DNA of 55,028 nt from Verrucomicrobiota bacterium (GTDB lineage Bacteria; Verrucomicrobiota; Verrucomicrobiia; Opitutales; Opitutaceae), in contig VHCI01000005.1 of assembly GCA_016871775.1 (NCBI GenBank), positions 1-55,028 on the forward strand. Reading direction: 5' to 3'. The notes under the pieces are model-generated. The model was not told where the DNA came from and ran no database searches. It saw only the letters and a list, made by a program, of their open reading frames with translations. The translations under genes were made by a program, and so were the position numbers. This document shows positions 18,456-26,725 of the stretch, piece after piece. Numbering within the stretch: position 1 is the first letter of the stretch; each line of letters begins with the position of its first letter.

Positions 18456-18599
18456 CACCGCCAGACTGTCCGTCGTCCGCCGCCTTGCCCCGCGGCGCCC
18501 GTTCCCTGCCCTGCCCCCCAATGCCCCTTCGTTCGCCCGGCACCCCGAGGGCCTTACTGCCCTGCTTGCCCTCCTGGCGCCGGCCGCCGCCCCCGCAGC
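18456..18599. other. intergenic DNA after livF, nothing recognised
   Basis: No gene, terminator with a T-run, or RNA gene is evident between the livF stop and the first readable piece of the glycoside hydrolase remnant. It may be further decayed sequence from the same remnant. The short stretch after the remnant (19220-19343) holds a 7-bp hairpin (gggcggc 19232-19238, gccgccc 19246-19252) with no T-run. Confidence 0.5.
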
Positions 18600-19219
18600 G
18601 GGGGTCTGGGGCGGCGCGAATGGGCTGGCCCAGATGCTGACCGTCCTTCACCTCCGGCGGCTCACCGCGCACCTCCGACGCGGAGCCGGAAGTAGCGGTG
18701 CCACTATGGCCCGTCGTCGCAGGCGCCAGCAGGGCCCTCGCGCTGAACGGCGAATGGCAGGTGGAGTTCGTGGCGGGCGGCCCGGAGCCGCCCTGCCCTT
18801 CGCGCACGCCGGCCTGTGCGCGCCGGGAACTAGCTGGCCAGAGAGGCGACGCAGCGATTCGCCGGCACGCCCCGTTGCCGGATCGAGATTGAGGCCTTGG
18901 CCCAGCCGGCGGCCGACTGGAGCCTAAACTTGGGTGACGTCCGCGAGAGCGCTCGGGTGAAGCTCAAAGGTCAGCCGTCGGGCACCTCCTCAAAGCGTGC
19001 CTTCCCGACTAAAAATTGAACGAGTTGGCCCGCCTGGAGCGGAACGTCCTGAAACTGAAGATCACCAACCTCGCCACCGACCGCATCCGCGACCTCGACC
19101 GGCGCAAGGTGAACTGGAAGATGATGCGCGAGATCAACTCTGTGAACATCAACTACAAGACGTTCGATGACGCGGGCTGGCCGCGGCAGCCGTCCGGGCC
19201 CAAGGGCCGGTCACGCTAA
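18600..19219 (+). pseudogene. frameshifted remnant of a glycoside hydrolase C-terminus
   Basis: Pieces of one protein can be read in changing frames. Near 18634 the text TVLHLRRLTAHLRR appears in one frame. From about 18686 EPEVAVPLWPVVAG then ALNGEWQVEFVAGG appears in a second. From 18885 EIEALAQPAADWSLNLGDVRE then ARVKL appears in a third, which ends in a stop at 19017. From 19021 NELARLERNVLKLKITNLA, NRIRDLDRR-like DRIRDLDRRKVNWKMM and YKTFDDAGWP appear in the second frame again. Pieces in this order resemble the C-terminal beta-sandwich of GH106/GH2-like enzymes (alpha-L-rhamnosidase type). At least two frameshifts and one stop make it inactive. Family name is an inference from memory. 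Confidence 0.55.
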
Positions 19220-19343
19220 CCCCGCAGCGGCGGGCGGCCCGTAAAGCCGCCCCCGGGGCGGCCGTGGCGATTCGGGTTGTGCCTCGCGGGGCTGGTCCTA
19301 CGCTCACCCAAATGCGCGTGGTGTCCCTCAGCCTTGACCGAAC

Positions 19344-20660
19344 GTGGAAGTCCTGAAGATCGTTGTGGAGGTGTTGCTGGTGCTTGGCTTGGTGGCCGCC
19401 AACGGCTTCTTTGTCGCGGCGGAGTTTGCCTTAGTGAAGATCCGCGCCAGCCAGTTGCGCCCTTTGGCGCGGAACGGGGGCTGGCGGGTGCGGATGGCGC
19501 TATTCGCGACCACCCACCTGGATGCGGTGCTCTCCTCAACCCAGTTGGGCATCACCCTAACCAGTCTCGGTTTGGGCTGGCTCGGGGAGCCAGTGATCGG
19601 CGAGCGGCTGAAGCCTTTGCTGGGTCACCTGGGGATCACGGATCCGGCGGCGGTGAAATCCATCTCGTTCGCACTGGCGTTCTCGGTGATCACCTTCCTG
19701 CACATCGTGCTGGGGGAGCTCACCCCGAAGTCGCTCGCGATCCAGCGGCCGAAAGCGGTGTCGCTGCGGGTGGCGGGGCCGCTGGTGTTGTTCTACAAGG
19801 CCTTCTTCCCGCTCATCTGGGTGCTCAACGGGACCGCCAATCGGATCCTGCGCTGGGCCGGCCTAGAACCAGCGAGCGAGGGCGAACACGGCTTCAGTTC
19901 GGAGGAGCTGGAGTACGTCTTCAGCCAGGCGCGGCACAGCCATCCAGGCGATGCCCTGATCAACCGCATCATGGTGAGTTCGCTGCGCCTGCGGTCGGTC
20001 ACGGCCCAACAGGTGATGCGACCTCGGGACCAAATGGTGGTGTTGTGGGCGGACCGTCCGATGGAGGAAAACCTCCGCATCGCGCAAACGGCGGGCTTCA
20101 GCCGCTTCCCGGTCTGCCGGGGCTCCTTGGACGACGTGCAGGGCCTCCTTTTGGTGCGCGAATGGCTCTGGCAAGCGCACGCGCTGGGCCTGGAGACGTC
20201 CTTCGAGCCACTGCTGCGGCCCGCGCTCACCTTTATGCTGCGGACGCCGGTGCACACAATGATCGAGCTGTTCCGGCAGTCGCGGGTGCATCTGGCAGTG
20301 GTGCTGGATGCGGACCTGAAGACGGCGGGACTGGTTAGCCTAGAGGATGTGCTGGAGGAAATCGTAGGGGATATCCGCGACGAGCTGGACATTGGGAGAG
20401 GGCCGGTATTCGCGCGGGAGGAGGCCGCGATCGAGGTGAGCGGGCGCTTCACGATGCGCGAGTTGCAGGCCGAGACCGGCTGGTCCCTGGAATGGGAGCC
20501 GCGCGAGACCGTGGCCTGCTGGGCGGAGCGCCATCGGGGCCGTCCGCTGCGGCGGGGCGAGATCCTCGACGTAGGTGAATTCCGGGTATCCGCGCTCGAG
20601 GTTGGGGCCGAGAAGGCCCGTCGCGTCCGCGTCGAGCGCCTGCCGGCGACGCACCCGTGA
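19344..20660 (+). CDS. CorC/HlyC-type (CNNM/DUF21-CBS) membrane protein
   Basis: A 438-residue protein in the order DUF21 transmembrane domain (about 1-190, starting VVEVLLVLGLVAANGFFVAAEF), a CBS-domain pair (about 205-335), and a C-terminal CorC_HlyC domain (about 345-430). This family (YfjD/MpfA/CorC type) is linked to Mg2+ or Co2+ efflux and divalent-cation homeostasis; substrate not determinable. The start is a GTG at 19344. It stands alone between a pseudogene and htpG. Confidence 0.9.
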   Translation: MEVLKIVVEVLLVLGLVAANGFFVAAEFALVKIRASQLRPLARNGGWRVRMALFATTHLDAVLSSTQLGITLTSLGLGWLGEPVIGERLKPLLGHLGITDPAAVKSISFALAFSVITFLHIVLGELTPKSLAIQRPKAVSLRVAGPLVLFYKAFFPLIWVLNGTANRILRWAGLEPASEGEHGFSSEELEYVFSQARHSHPGDALINRIMVSSLRLRSVTAQQVMRPRDQMVVLWADRPMEENLRIAQTAGFSRFPVCRGSLDDVQGLLLVREWLWQAHALGLETSFEPLLRPALTFMLRTPVHTMIELFRQSRVHLAVVLDADLKTAGLVSLEDVLEEIVGDIRDELDIGRGPVFAREEAAIEVSGRFTMRELQAETGWSLEWEPRETVACWAERHRGRPLRRGEILDVGEFRVSALEVGAEKARRVRVERLPATHP

Positions 20661-20722
20661 GAGGAGCGACGCCGCGCCGCTTGATTTTTCCCCGTCCGCC
20701 CTAAACTAGACCCTTTCCTGGT

Positions 20723-22564
20723 ATGTCGACCACCACGCCCGAGAAGTTTGAGTTCCAAGCCGAGATCAAGCAGCTGCTCGATATCGTCATCCACTCCCTG
20801 TACACGGAGAAGGAGATCTTCATCCGGGAGCTGGTCTCCAACGCTTCTGACGCCCTCGAGAAGCTGCGGCACACGCAGCTGACGGAGAAGAACGTGCACA
20901 ACGACCAGCTGCCGCTGGAGATTAACGTCACCTCGGATGAGAAGGCGAAGCAGATCACCATTCAGGACCACGGCATCGGGATGACGCGCGCCGAGCTGAT
21001 CCGGAACCTAGGCACGATCGCGCATTCGGGCTCAAAGGCCTTCCTGAAGTCGCTGGGCGAGGCCGGGGCGAAGAATTCGAACCTGATCGGCCAGTTCGGC
21101 GTGGGCTTCTATTCCGCCTTCATGGCGGCGAAGTCGGTGCGCGTGCACTCGCACTCCTGGCAGCCGGGCGAGGCGGGGCACGTCTGGACGAGCGACGGTT
21201 CGGGCAGCTACGCGATCGAGGAGAGCGCGGGGGAACAGCGCGGGGCCAAGATCGTCCTCGACCTGAAGGACGAGTGCGCGGAGTTCGCGGAGGAGTGGCG
21301 CCTGAAGGAGATTCTGGAGCGGTACAGCGCGTTCGTGGCCTTCCCGATCAACCTGAACGGCAAGCGCCTGAACACCGTGCAGGCGCTGTGGCTGCGGAAC
21401 AAAGCGGAGATCAAGGACGAGGAGTACACCGAGTTCTACAAGTTCCAGGCCCACGCCTCCGATGCGCCCCGGCTGCGGCTGCATTTCAGCGCGGACGCGC
21501 CACTCTCGATCAATGCCCTGGTGTTCGTGCCGCAGGAGAACACCGAGAAACTAGGCTTCGCGCGCTTGGAGCCGTCCGTGGCCCTCTATTGCCGCAAGGT
21601 CCTGATCGAGGCCAAGCCGAAGGACCTGCTCCCGGAATGGATGCGCTTCCTCAAGGGCGTGGTCGACAGCGAGGATCTTCCGCTGCACATCTCGCGCGAG
21701 ACGATGCAGGACAAAGCGCTCGTCGAGAAGCTGAACCGGGTCATCACCAAGCGGTTCCTTAAGTTCCTCGAGGAGGAGGCCCGCAACCGGCCGGAAGACT
21801 TTGAAGCGTTTAGCCGCGAGTTCGGCCAGTTCCTGAAGGAGGGCGCCGCGCTCGACTTCACCCACAAGGAGCAGCTGATGAAGCTGCTCCGCTTCGAGTC
21901 TTCGCTCACCGCCGCGGGCAAGACCACCTCGCTGGCCGACTACGTCACCCGGATGGGCGGCGAGCAGAAGGAAATTTATTACCTGACGGGCCCCAGCCGC
22001 GCGGCGATCGAGAGCGGCCCGTACCTCGAGGGTTTCAAAGCCCGCAACCTCGAAGTGCTCTTCTGCTACGAGGCGGTCGACGACTACGTGATGAACAATG
22101 CCCGTGAGTTCGACTCCCGGAAGCTGATCGCGGCCGACCACGCGGACGTGAAGCTGTCCGACCTGCCGCGGTCCGAGGGCGCCCTCGGGGAGGCGGCGGT
22201 GCAGGAACTGACCAGCTGGCTCAAGACGACCCTCGGTGAGCGGGTGGCGGAGGTGAAGGCGAGCGACCGGCTGGTGGACTCACCCGTGCTGGCGGTGAAC
22301 GCGGACCGTTTCACGTCCCCGCACCTGCGGCGCGTGATGAAGGCGATGAACCGCCCGGGGGCGGACGCGCCGCTGCGGGTTAACCTGGAGCTGAACCCGC
22401 GCCACGCCGTTATCCGGCGCCTGCACGAGATGCACTCGGCGAACCCGGACCGGGCCAAGCTGGTGGCGGAGCAACTCTTGGACAACGCCCTGATCGGGGC
22501 CGGGCTGCTGGACGACCCCAGCGCGATGGTCGCCCGTCTGAATAAGCTGCTGGAGGCCGTGTAA
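20723..22564 (+). CDS. htpG: molecular chaperone HtpG (Hsp90)
   Basis: A 613-residue Hsp90 of normal bacterial length. The N-terminal GHKL ATPase motifs are visible: ELVSNASDALEKLR (ATP/Mg binding), DHGIGM, and GQFGVGFYSAFMAA (lid). The middle domain carries the RFLKGVVDSEDLPLHISRE block with the conserved arginine, and a C-terminal dimerisation domain follows. It is a cytosolic ATP-dependent chaperone. Upstream, TTGATT (20681-20686) with TAAACT (20702-20707) is a weak candidate promoter; no CIRCE element is seen. The A-run at its stop codon belongs to a terminator for the opposite-strand gene. Confidence 0.97.
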   Translation: MSTTTPEKFEFQAEIKQLLDIVIHSLYTEKEIFIRELVSNASDALEKLRHTQLTEKNVHNDQLPLEINVTSDEKAKQITIQDHGIGMTRAELIRNLGTIAHSGSKAFLKSLGEAGAKNSNLIGQFGVGFYSAFMAAKSVRVHSHSWQPGEAGHVWTSDGSGSYAIEESAGEQRGAKIVLDLKDECAEFAEEWRLKEILERYSAFVAFPINLNGKRLNTVQALWLRNKAEIKDEEYTEFYKFQAHASDAPRLRLHFSADAPLSINALVFVPQENTEKLGFARLEPSVALYCRKVLIEAKPKDLLPEWMRFLKGVVDSEDLPLHISRETMQDKALVEKLNRVITKRFLKFLEEEARNRPEDFEAFSREFGQFLKEGAALDFTHKEQLMKLLRFESSLTAAGKTTSLADYVTRMGGEQKEIYYLTGPSRAAIESGPYLEGFKARNLEVLFCYEAVDDYVMNNAREFDSRKLIAADHADVKLSDLPRSEGALGEAAVQELTSWLKTTLGERVAEVKASDRLVDSPVLAVNADRFTSPHLRRVMKAMNRPGADAPLRVNLELNPRHAVIRRLHEMHSANPDRAKLVAEQLLDNALIGAGLLDDPSAMVARLNKLLEAV

Positions 22565-22599
22565 AAAAACGGGGGCCGCCGCTTCGCGGCGTGCCCCCC
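22563..22599 (-). terminator. intrinsic terminator of the single-domain DUF1080 gene
   Basis: A GC-rich hairpin (left arm 22571-22582, right arm 22586-22598 with one bulged base) is followed on the minus strand by seven T (22563-22569). The T-run overlaps the htpG stop codon on the opposite strand, so the two gene ends share this site. It lies 45 bp past the stop of the DUF1080 gene. Confidence 0.8.
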
Positions 22600-22643
22600 G
22601 GGATTCGCAGGCCTGCGCTCGGCGCGCTGTTCTCAGCCCTGAC

Positions 22644-23297
22644 TCAGGGCAGCGCACGCACCTTGATATTCTTGTACATCACCTTGCTCTCCGGGTCGTG
22701 GCCCTGGATCGCGAAGGTGCCCTGCGAGACCATCCGGCCCTTCATGTTGGCCGGCGGGGCGGCGGGCGTGGGCTCGGTGAAGTCCACGATCGTCTTCCCG
22801 TTGACGGAGGTAACGATCTTCTTGCCCTGAACGCGCACGACCATCGTGTACCACTCACCGTCCTTGGCGGGAGCGTCGGCGTTGTCCTTGATGCCGTAAA
22901 GGCCCGCGCCCTTCTTCACGTCCTTGTGAGTGTTGTTGACCTGGACCTCGTAGCCCTTGTCCGGCCAGCCGGTCTCTTGATAGGCGGTGTGGAAATAGAC
23001 GCCCGAGTTGGCCTTGGGGAAGGTCTTAATGTCGAGGGAGAGCTCGAAGTTCTTGAAGTTGGCGCCGCTGACCGGGCCAGTGTAGAAAAGGTGCGAGCGT
23101 TTACCGAAGACCACGAGGTGCTCGTCCTGGACAGTGAAGACGCCGGGGTTCTCGCTGGCCCTCCAGCCGTCGAGGTTCTTGCCATTGAAGAGGAGCTGCC
23201 AGCCGGCGGCCTTTTCCGCGGCGGTCAGGGTGTTGATTTCGGTGGCGTGGCTGCAGAGGGCGGCCGACAGCAGGGCTGCGATCAGGATTTTTTTCAT
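22644..23297 (-). CDS. secreted DUF1080 protein (3-keto-disaccharide hydrolase fold)
   Basis: A 217-residue single-domain protein with a signal peptide (MKKILIAALLSAALCSHA). The concanavalin-like domain PF06439 is recognised by GWQLLFNGKNLDGWR near the start, then FELSLDIKTFPKANSGVYF, then YEVQVNN, ending KVMYKNIKVRALP. PF06439 members include enzymes that act on 3-keto-glycosides. It is downstream of the DUF2062 gene on the same strand (41 bp gap), possibly an operon. Here a third DUF1080 domain lies within 3.2 kb of the double-domain protein on the other strand. Confidence 0.9.
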   Translation of the reverse strand: MKKILIAALLSAALCSHATEINTLTAAEKAAGWQLLFNGKNLDGWRASENPGVFTVQDEHLVVFGKRSHLFYTGPVSGANFKNFELSLDIKTFPKANSGVYFHTAYQETGWPDKGYEVQVNNTHKDVKKGAGLYGIKDNADAPAKDGEWYTMVVRVQGKKIVTSVNGKTIVDFTEPTPAAPPANMKGRMVSQGTFAIQGHDPESKVMYKNIKVRALP

Positions 23298-23338
23298 TGG
23301 GTGGGGATGAGGGGAGAAGGTTGGCAGGGCCGAGGGCC

Positions 23339-23893
23339 TCAGGGCGAGCCTGGACCTGTTTTCGAAAGGCCGCTCCGGGGCCGCGGGGCGTCGCGCCACG
23401 CGCGGAGAATGATCGCGTAGCCAATCACCCCGCCCAGCAGCCCGACCACCACGCTTCCGAGGTAGAGGGGGCCCACGTAAACGGCCAGAACCTGATCCAA
23501 GGAACCGATATTCTGGCGGAAATCGGCGGCCTGGACCCACGCCTCCCGAGGGGTGCGGCCGAGCACCAGTTCGCCAACGAAAAAGCACACCGGCAGGTGC
23601 ACGGGGGCGGTGATGGGCGTCGAGAGGAACTGCATCGCGATGCAGAGGAGAAGGTTCCCGCGCACCAGCAGGGCGGCGATGGTGGCGAAGACCGACTGCA
23701 GCGGCAGGAAGGGCGTGACCGTGACGGGAAAGCCGACGAGCCAGGCGCGGGCTAGGGAGCTCGCCGTGGGGCGCCACAGCTCCTTGGCGAGGATGCGGTC
23801 GCCGAACCAGGAGTGCAGCTTGCCGCCCCGCATATGGCGGCGGGAGAGCTTCTGCCGGTACAGCCAACGGATGGCCCAGAGCGGGATGCGCAT
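23339..23893 (-). CDS. DUF2062 membrane protein
   Basis: A 184-residue protein with an N-terminal basic segment (WLYRQKLSRRHMRGG) and about three hydrophobic helices. The DUF2062 pattern (VGFPVTVTPFLPLQSVFATIAALLVRGN) lies in the middle. Function of this family is unknown, although it is sometimes fused to or found near glycosyltransferases. It is upstream of the single-domain DUF1080 gene on the same strand. The Arg/Pro-rich C-terminus may be unstructured. Confidence 0.85.
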   Translation of the reverse strand: MRIPLWAIRWLYRQKLSRRHMRGGKLHSWFGDRILAKELWRPTASSLARAWLVGFPVTVTPFLPLQSVFATIAALLVRGNLLLCIAMQFLSTPITAPVHLPVCFFVGELVLGRTPREAWVQAADFRQNIGSLDQVLAVYVGPLYLGSVVVGLLGGVIGYAIILRAWRDAPRPRSGLSKTGPGSP

Positions 23894-24363
23894 CGCTCAG
23901 GCGGGGGCCGCGGGCCGCGGTGACGTCGCGCCGTGGAGTCGATCCGACAGCAGGGACCGGTAACCGGGATTGGGACGGGGCTCGGATGGTTGGATTACCG
24001 CCACGACAGGACCAACGTGGCCCGGCCACGATCCGCGGGGCCAGACAATTCCGCTTAGCCGGCACGATTCAAATGAAGGCGGAGCAGCGGGGTGAGATGG
24101 CGAGCGCATTTCAGGGGCAAGAGACCGAGGAACACCCGGAGGATATGGGGGCGGGAGAGCGCCACGGAAAGGTACCGGCGGGGGAACGTACGTTAAGCCG
24201 TACGTCGGTCAACCGCGGCCTTTGGGCGCAGCGTCCCGGCTCAGGCATCCGCCCCGGCCCGCGCCGGCGGCAACCGCGGCGCCCCAACCCGCGTCTTGCC
24301 TCGCACCCGCCGAAGGTCTCCACTCAAATCATCCTGCGGCTCAACCCCTGCTTCCCCCCCCTA
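23894..24363. other. 470-bp intergenic region between divergent genes
   Basis: No protein-coding segment is supported here although one frame stays open into the downstream gene. The only structure noticed is the inverted repeat at 24186-24205. It presumably holds the promoters of the DUF2062 gene (minus strand) and the double-DUF1080 operon (plus strand); no strong -35/-10 pair was found. Confidence 0.5.
24186..24205. promoter_or_regulatory. 7-bp perfect inverted repeat, candidate operator
   Basis: acgtacg (24186-24192), six-base spacer ttaagc, cgtacgt (24199-24205). Both arms are themselves palindromic-like (acgtacgt). No T-run follows, so a terminator is unlikely. It is about 160 bp upstream of the double-DUF1080 gene and may be a regulator site. 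Confidence 0.3.
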
Positions 24364-25779
24364 ATGCCCCCCTGCCTTGCCCTCGCGCGCTCGCTGCTGC
24401 TCACCCTCGCCCTGACGGCCGGGGCTATCGCCGCCGCCCCGCCGGCCGGCTTCACCGCCCTGTTCAACGGCCGTGACCTGAGCGGCTGGCGTGGCGGCTC
24501 GACCTACGACCACCGGCAGTTGCTGGCCCTGCCCGCGGCCGAGCGCGACGCGCTGGTCGCGAAGTGGACCGCCAGCCTTACCGAGCTCAAGGACGGCCAG
24601 CCGCATTGGCGCGTCGAGAAGGGCGTGTTGGTCAACGATGGCCTGGGAGGCTACGCGACCACGCTCCGTGACTACGGCGACTTCGAGCTCCGGCTGGAGT
24701 ACAAGCTCGCGGCGGGTGCCGACTCCGGGATCTATCTCCGCGGCGTGCCTCAGGTGCAAATCTGGGACACGAACATTCCGGAGACGAACCCGCAGAATCC
24801 GATCGGCTACGCCCTAGGCTCGGGCGGGCTCTGGAACAACACCAAGGGCACGCCCGGCCGCGATCCGCTCGTCAAGGCGGACCAGCCGGTGGGCGAATGG
24901 AACGCCCTCCGCATCGTGATGGTGGGCAGCCGCGTCAGCGTGTGGCTCAACGAAAGCCAAGTGGTCGACCACGTGGTCTTGGAGAATTACTACGACAAGA
25001 ACAACAAGCAGCTGAAGCCCGCCGACCGCCGGCCGGTGCCTGCGCAGGGGCCGATCCAGCTGCAGACCCACGGCGGCGCGACCCACTGGCGGAACATCCA
25101 CGTCCGCGAAATCGGCACCACGGAGGCCAACCAATGGCTCGCGGGCCGGGGCGGCGCGGGGTTCACCTCCATCTTCAACGGCCGCGACTTCACCGGCTGG
25201 CAGATCGACACCCGCGACACCAAGGCGGGCAACAAGGCCCCGGGCGACGTGATGGAGGCCAAGGACGGCACCATCGTGTGGAAGCAGGGCAAGGGCGGCA
25301 CGCCATACTGGAACACCGAGGTGGGCGACTTTGTGGCACGGCTGCAGTTCAAGCTCCCCCCCGGAGGCAACAACGGGCTGGCGATCCGTTATCCGGGCAC
25401 CGGCAACGCGGCCTACGACGGGATGACCGAGCTGCAGGTCCTCGACGAGGCCTACAACACGGTGAAGAAGCTCCCCCCGGCCAAGCACATCGACGTGCGG
25501 CAGTACCACGGCTCGGCCTACGGCCTGGTCGCCGCCGCCCGCGGTTACCTGCGCCCGGTGGGCGAATGGAACTTCCAGGAAGTCTCCGTGAAGGGCTCCA
25601 CGATCCGCGTGGAACTCAACGGGACGGTCATCCTCGACACTGATCTCGCCAAGGTCGATCTCGCCCAGGCGATGGGCGGCAAGGCCCACCCCGGCAAGGA
25701 CCGCAAGACCGGTTACTTCGGCCTCGCCGGACACACCGATCCGGTGGCCTTCAAGGACCTCGCCATCCGGAAGCTCTGA
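24364..25779 (+). CDS. secreted protein with two DUF1080 domains
   Basis: A 471-residue protein with a signal peptide (LARSLLLTLALTAGAIAA). Two PF06439 domains sit in tandem: the first from GFTALFNGRDLSGWRGG (about 25-255), the second from FTSIFNGRDFTGWQ (about 265-470). Each carries its own DSGIYLRG- or NNGLAIRYPG-type beta-sandwich core and ends with a KDLAIRKL-like strand. The domain is found in enzymes cleaving 3-keto-glycosides. The ATG at 24364 is chosen because it opens on the signal peptide. It is first gene of an operon: the isomerase starts 2 bp after its stop. Confidence 0.9.
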   Translation: MPPCLALARSLLLTLALTAGAIAAAPPAGFTALFNGRDLSGWRGGSTYDHRQLLALPAAERDALVAKWTASLTELKDGQPHWRVEKGVLVNDGLGGYATTLRDYGDFELRLEYKLAAGADSGIYLRGVPQVQIWDTNIPETNPQNPIGYALGSGGLWNNTKGTPGRDPLVKADQPVGEWNALRIVMVGSRVSVWLNESQVVDHVVLENYYDKNNKQLKPADRRPVPAQGPIQLQTHGGATHWRNIHVREIGTTEANQWLAGRGGAGFTSIFNGRDFTGWQIDTRDTKAGNKAPGDVMEAKDGTIVWKQGKGGTPYWNTEVGDFVARLQFKLPPGGNNGLAIRYPGTGNAAYDGMTELQVLDEAYNTVKKLPPAKHIDVRQYHGSAYGLVAAARGYLRPVGEWNFQEVSVKGSTIRVELNGTVILDTDLAKVDLAQAMGGKAHPGKDRKTGYFGLAGHTDPVAFKDLAIRKL

Positions 25780-25781
25780 CG

Positions 25782-26702
25782 ATGCACCGCCGCGCCTTCA
25801 TGCAGGCCGCCACCGCGGCCGCCGCCCTGCCGGTTCTGGCCTCCGCCGCGGACGCCGGTTCCCAGCCTACCAAGCGCCCGCTCCGGAAAGGCTATATGTA
25901 CGGCGGGGGGCCGCGCCGGGATCCAAAGACGGGCGGCGGCCCCAGTCTCGCCGAGACCTTCAAGCACCTGAAAACCGCCGGCTTTGCCGGGGTCGAGGTG
26001 AACAGCGGGATGAATCAGGCCGACGTGCTCGCCGCCCGCGACGCCGCCGGCCTCGCGGTGCACAGCGTCGTCATCGCCACCCATTGGTCGCATCCCCTCT
26101 CCTCCCCTGACGCGGCGGTTCGCCAGACCGGTCTGGACGGGCTCCGGCAGGGCCTGATGGACGCCAAGGCCTACGGGGCGGACGCGGTGCTGCTGGTGCC
26201 GGGCGTGGTGAACCAGGAGATCTCCTATGACCAGGCGTGGGACCGCTCGATCGCCGAGATCCGGAAGGCCCTGCCCCTGGCGGCGGAGCTGCAGGTCGCG
26301 ATCGCGATCGAGAACGTCTGGAACAAGTTCTTGCTCAGTCCCCGCGAGGCGGCCGCCTATGTCGATCAGTTCCAGTCGCCGTGGGCGCGCTGGTATTTCG
26401 ACGTGGGGAACGTGGTCGACTATGGCTGGCCCGACCAGTGGATCCGCACGCTGGGCCTGCGCATCGCCAAGGTGCACGTGAAGGAATACAGCCGGAAGCT
26501 GCGGGACGAGAAGGGCCCGCGCGCCGGTTTCGACATCGAGCTCCACCAGGGGGACAGCAACTGGCCCGCGGTGGTCGCGGCGCTGGATGCGGTCCGCTAT
26601 GCGGGCTGGATCACTTCCGAGCAACGGCGCACGCCGGGCTTGTCCGACCCCGAATGGTTCGGCAAACTCGCGTCCCAGATGGACCGCATCATCGCCCTCT
26701 GA
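25782..26702 (+). CDS. Tat-exported sugar phosphate isomerase/epimerase-like protein
   Basis: A 306-residue TIM-barrel protein of the xylose isomerase-like AP_endonuc_2 family. A twin-arginine signal is visible at the N-terminus (MHRRAFMQAATAAAALP). Later blocks IENVWNKF (carboxylate ligand), FDVGNVVDYG and IAKVHVKEY fit the metal-site strands. Export implies the substrate is a free sugar or keto-sugar in the periplasm, not a phosphate. It follows the double-DUF1080 gene at 2 bp and precedes the Gfo/Idh gene, so the three likely act in one pathway. Confidence 0.88.
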   Translation: MHRRAFMQAATAAAALPVLASAADAGSQPTKRPLRKGYMYGGGPRRDPKTGGGPSLAETFKHLKTAGFAGVEVNSGMNQADVLAARDAAGLAVHSVVIATHWSHPLSSPDAAVRQTGLDGLRQGLMDAKAYGADAVLLVPGVVNQEISYDQAWDRSIAEIRKALPLAAELQVAIAIENVWNKFLLSPREAAAYVDQFQSPWARWYFDVGNVVDYGWPDQWIRTLGLRIAKVHVKEYSRKLRDEKGPRAGFDIELHQGDSNWPAVVAALDAVRYAGWITSEQRRTPGLSDPEWFGKLASQMDRIIAL

Positions 26703-26725
26703 AACCCTTAATCCGCCCAGTCGAT

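Noticed and set aside
22571-22599. Hairpin just after htpG as an htpG terminator
   Set aside because: The A/T run is on the htpG-proximal side, so the T-run follows the hairpin only on the minus strand. It serves the DUF1080 gene instead.
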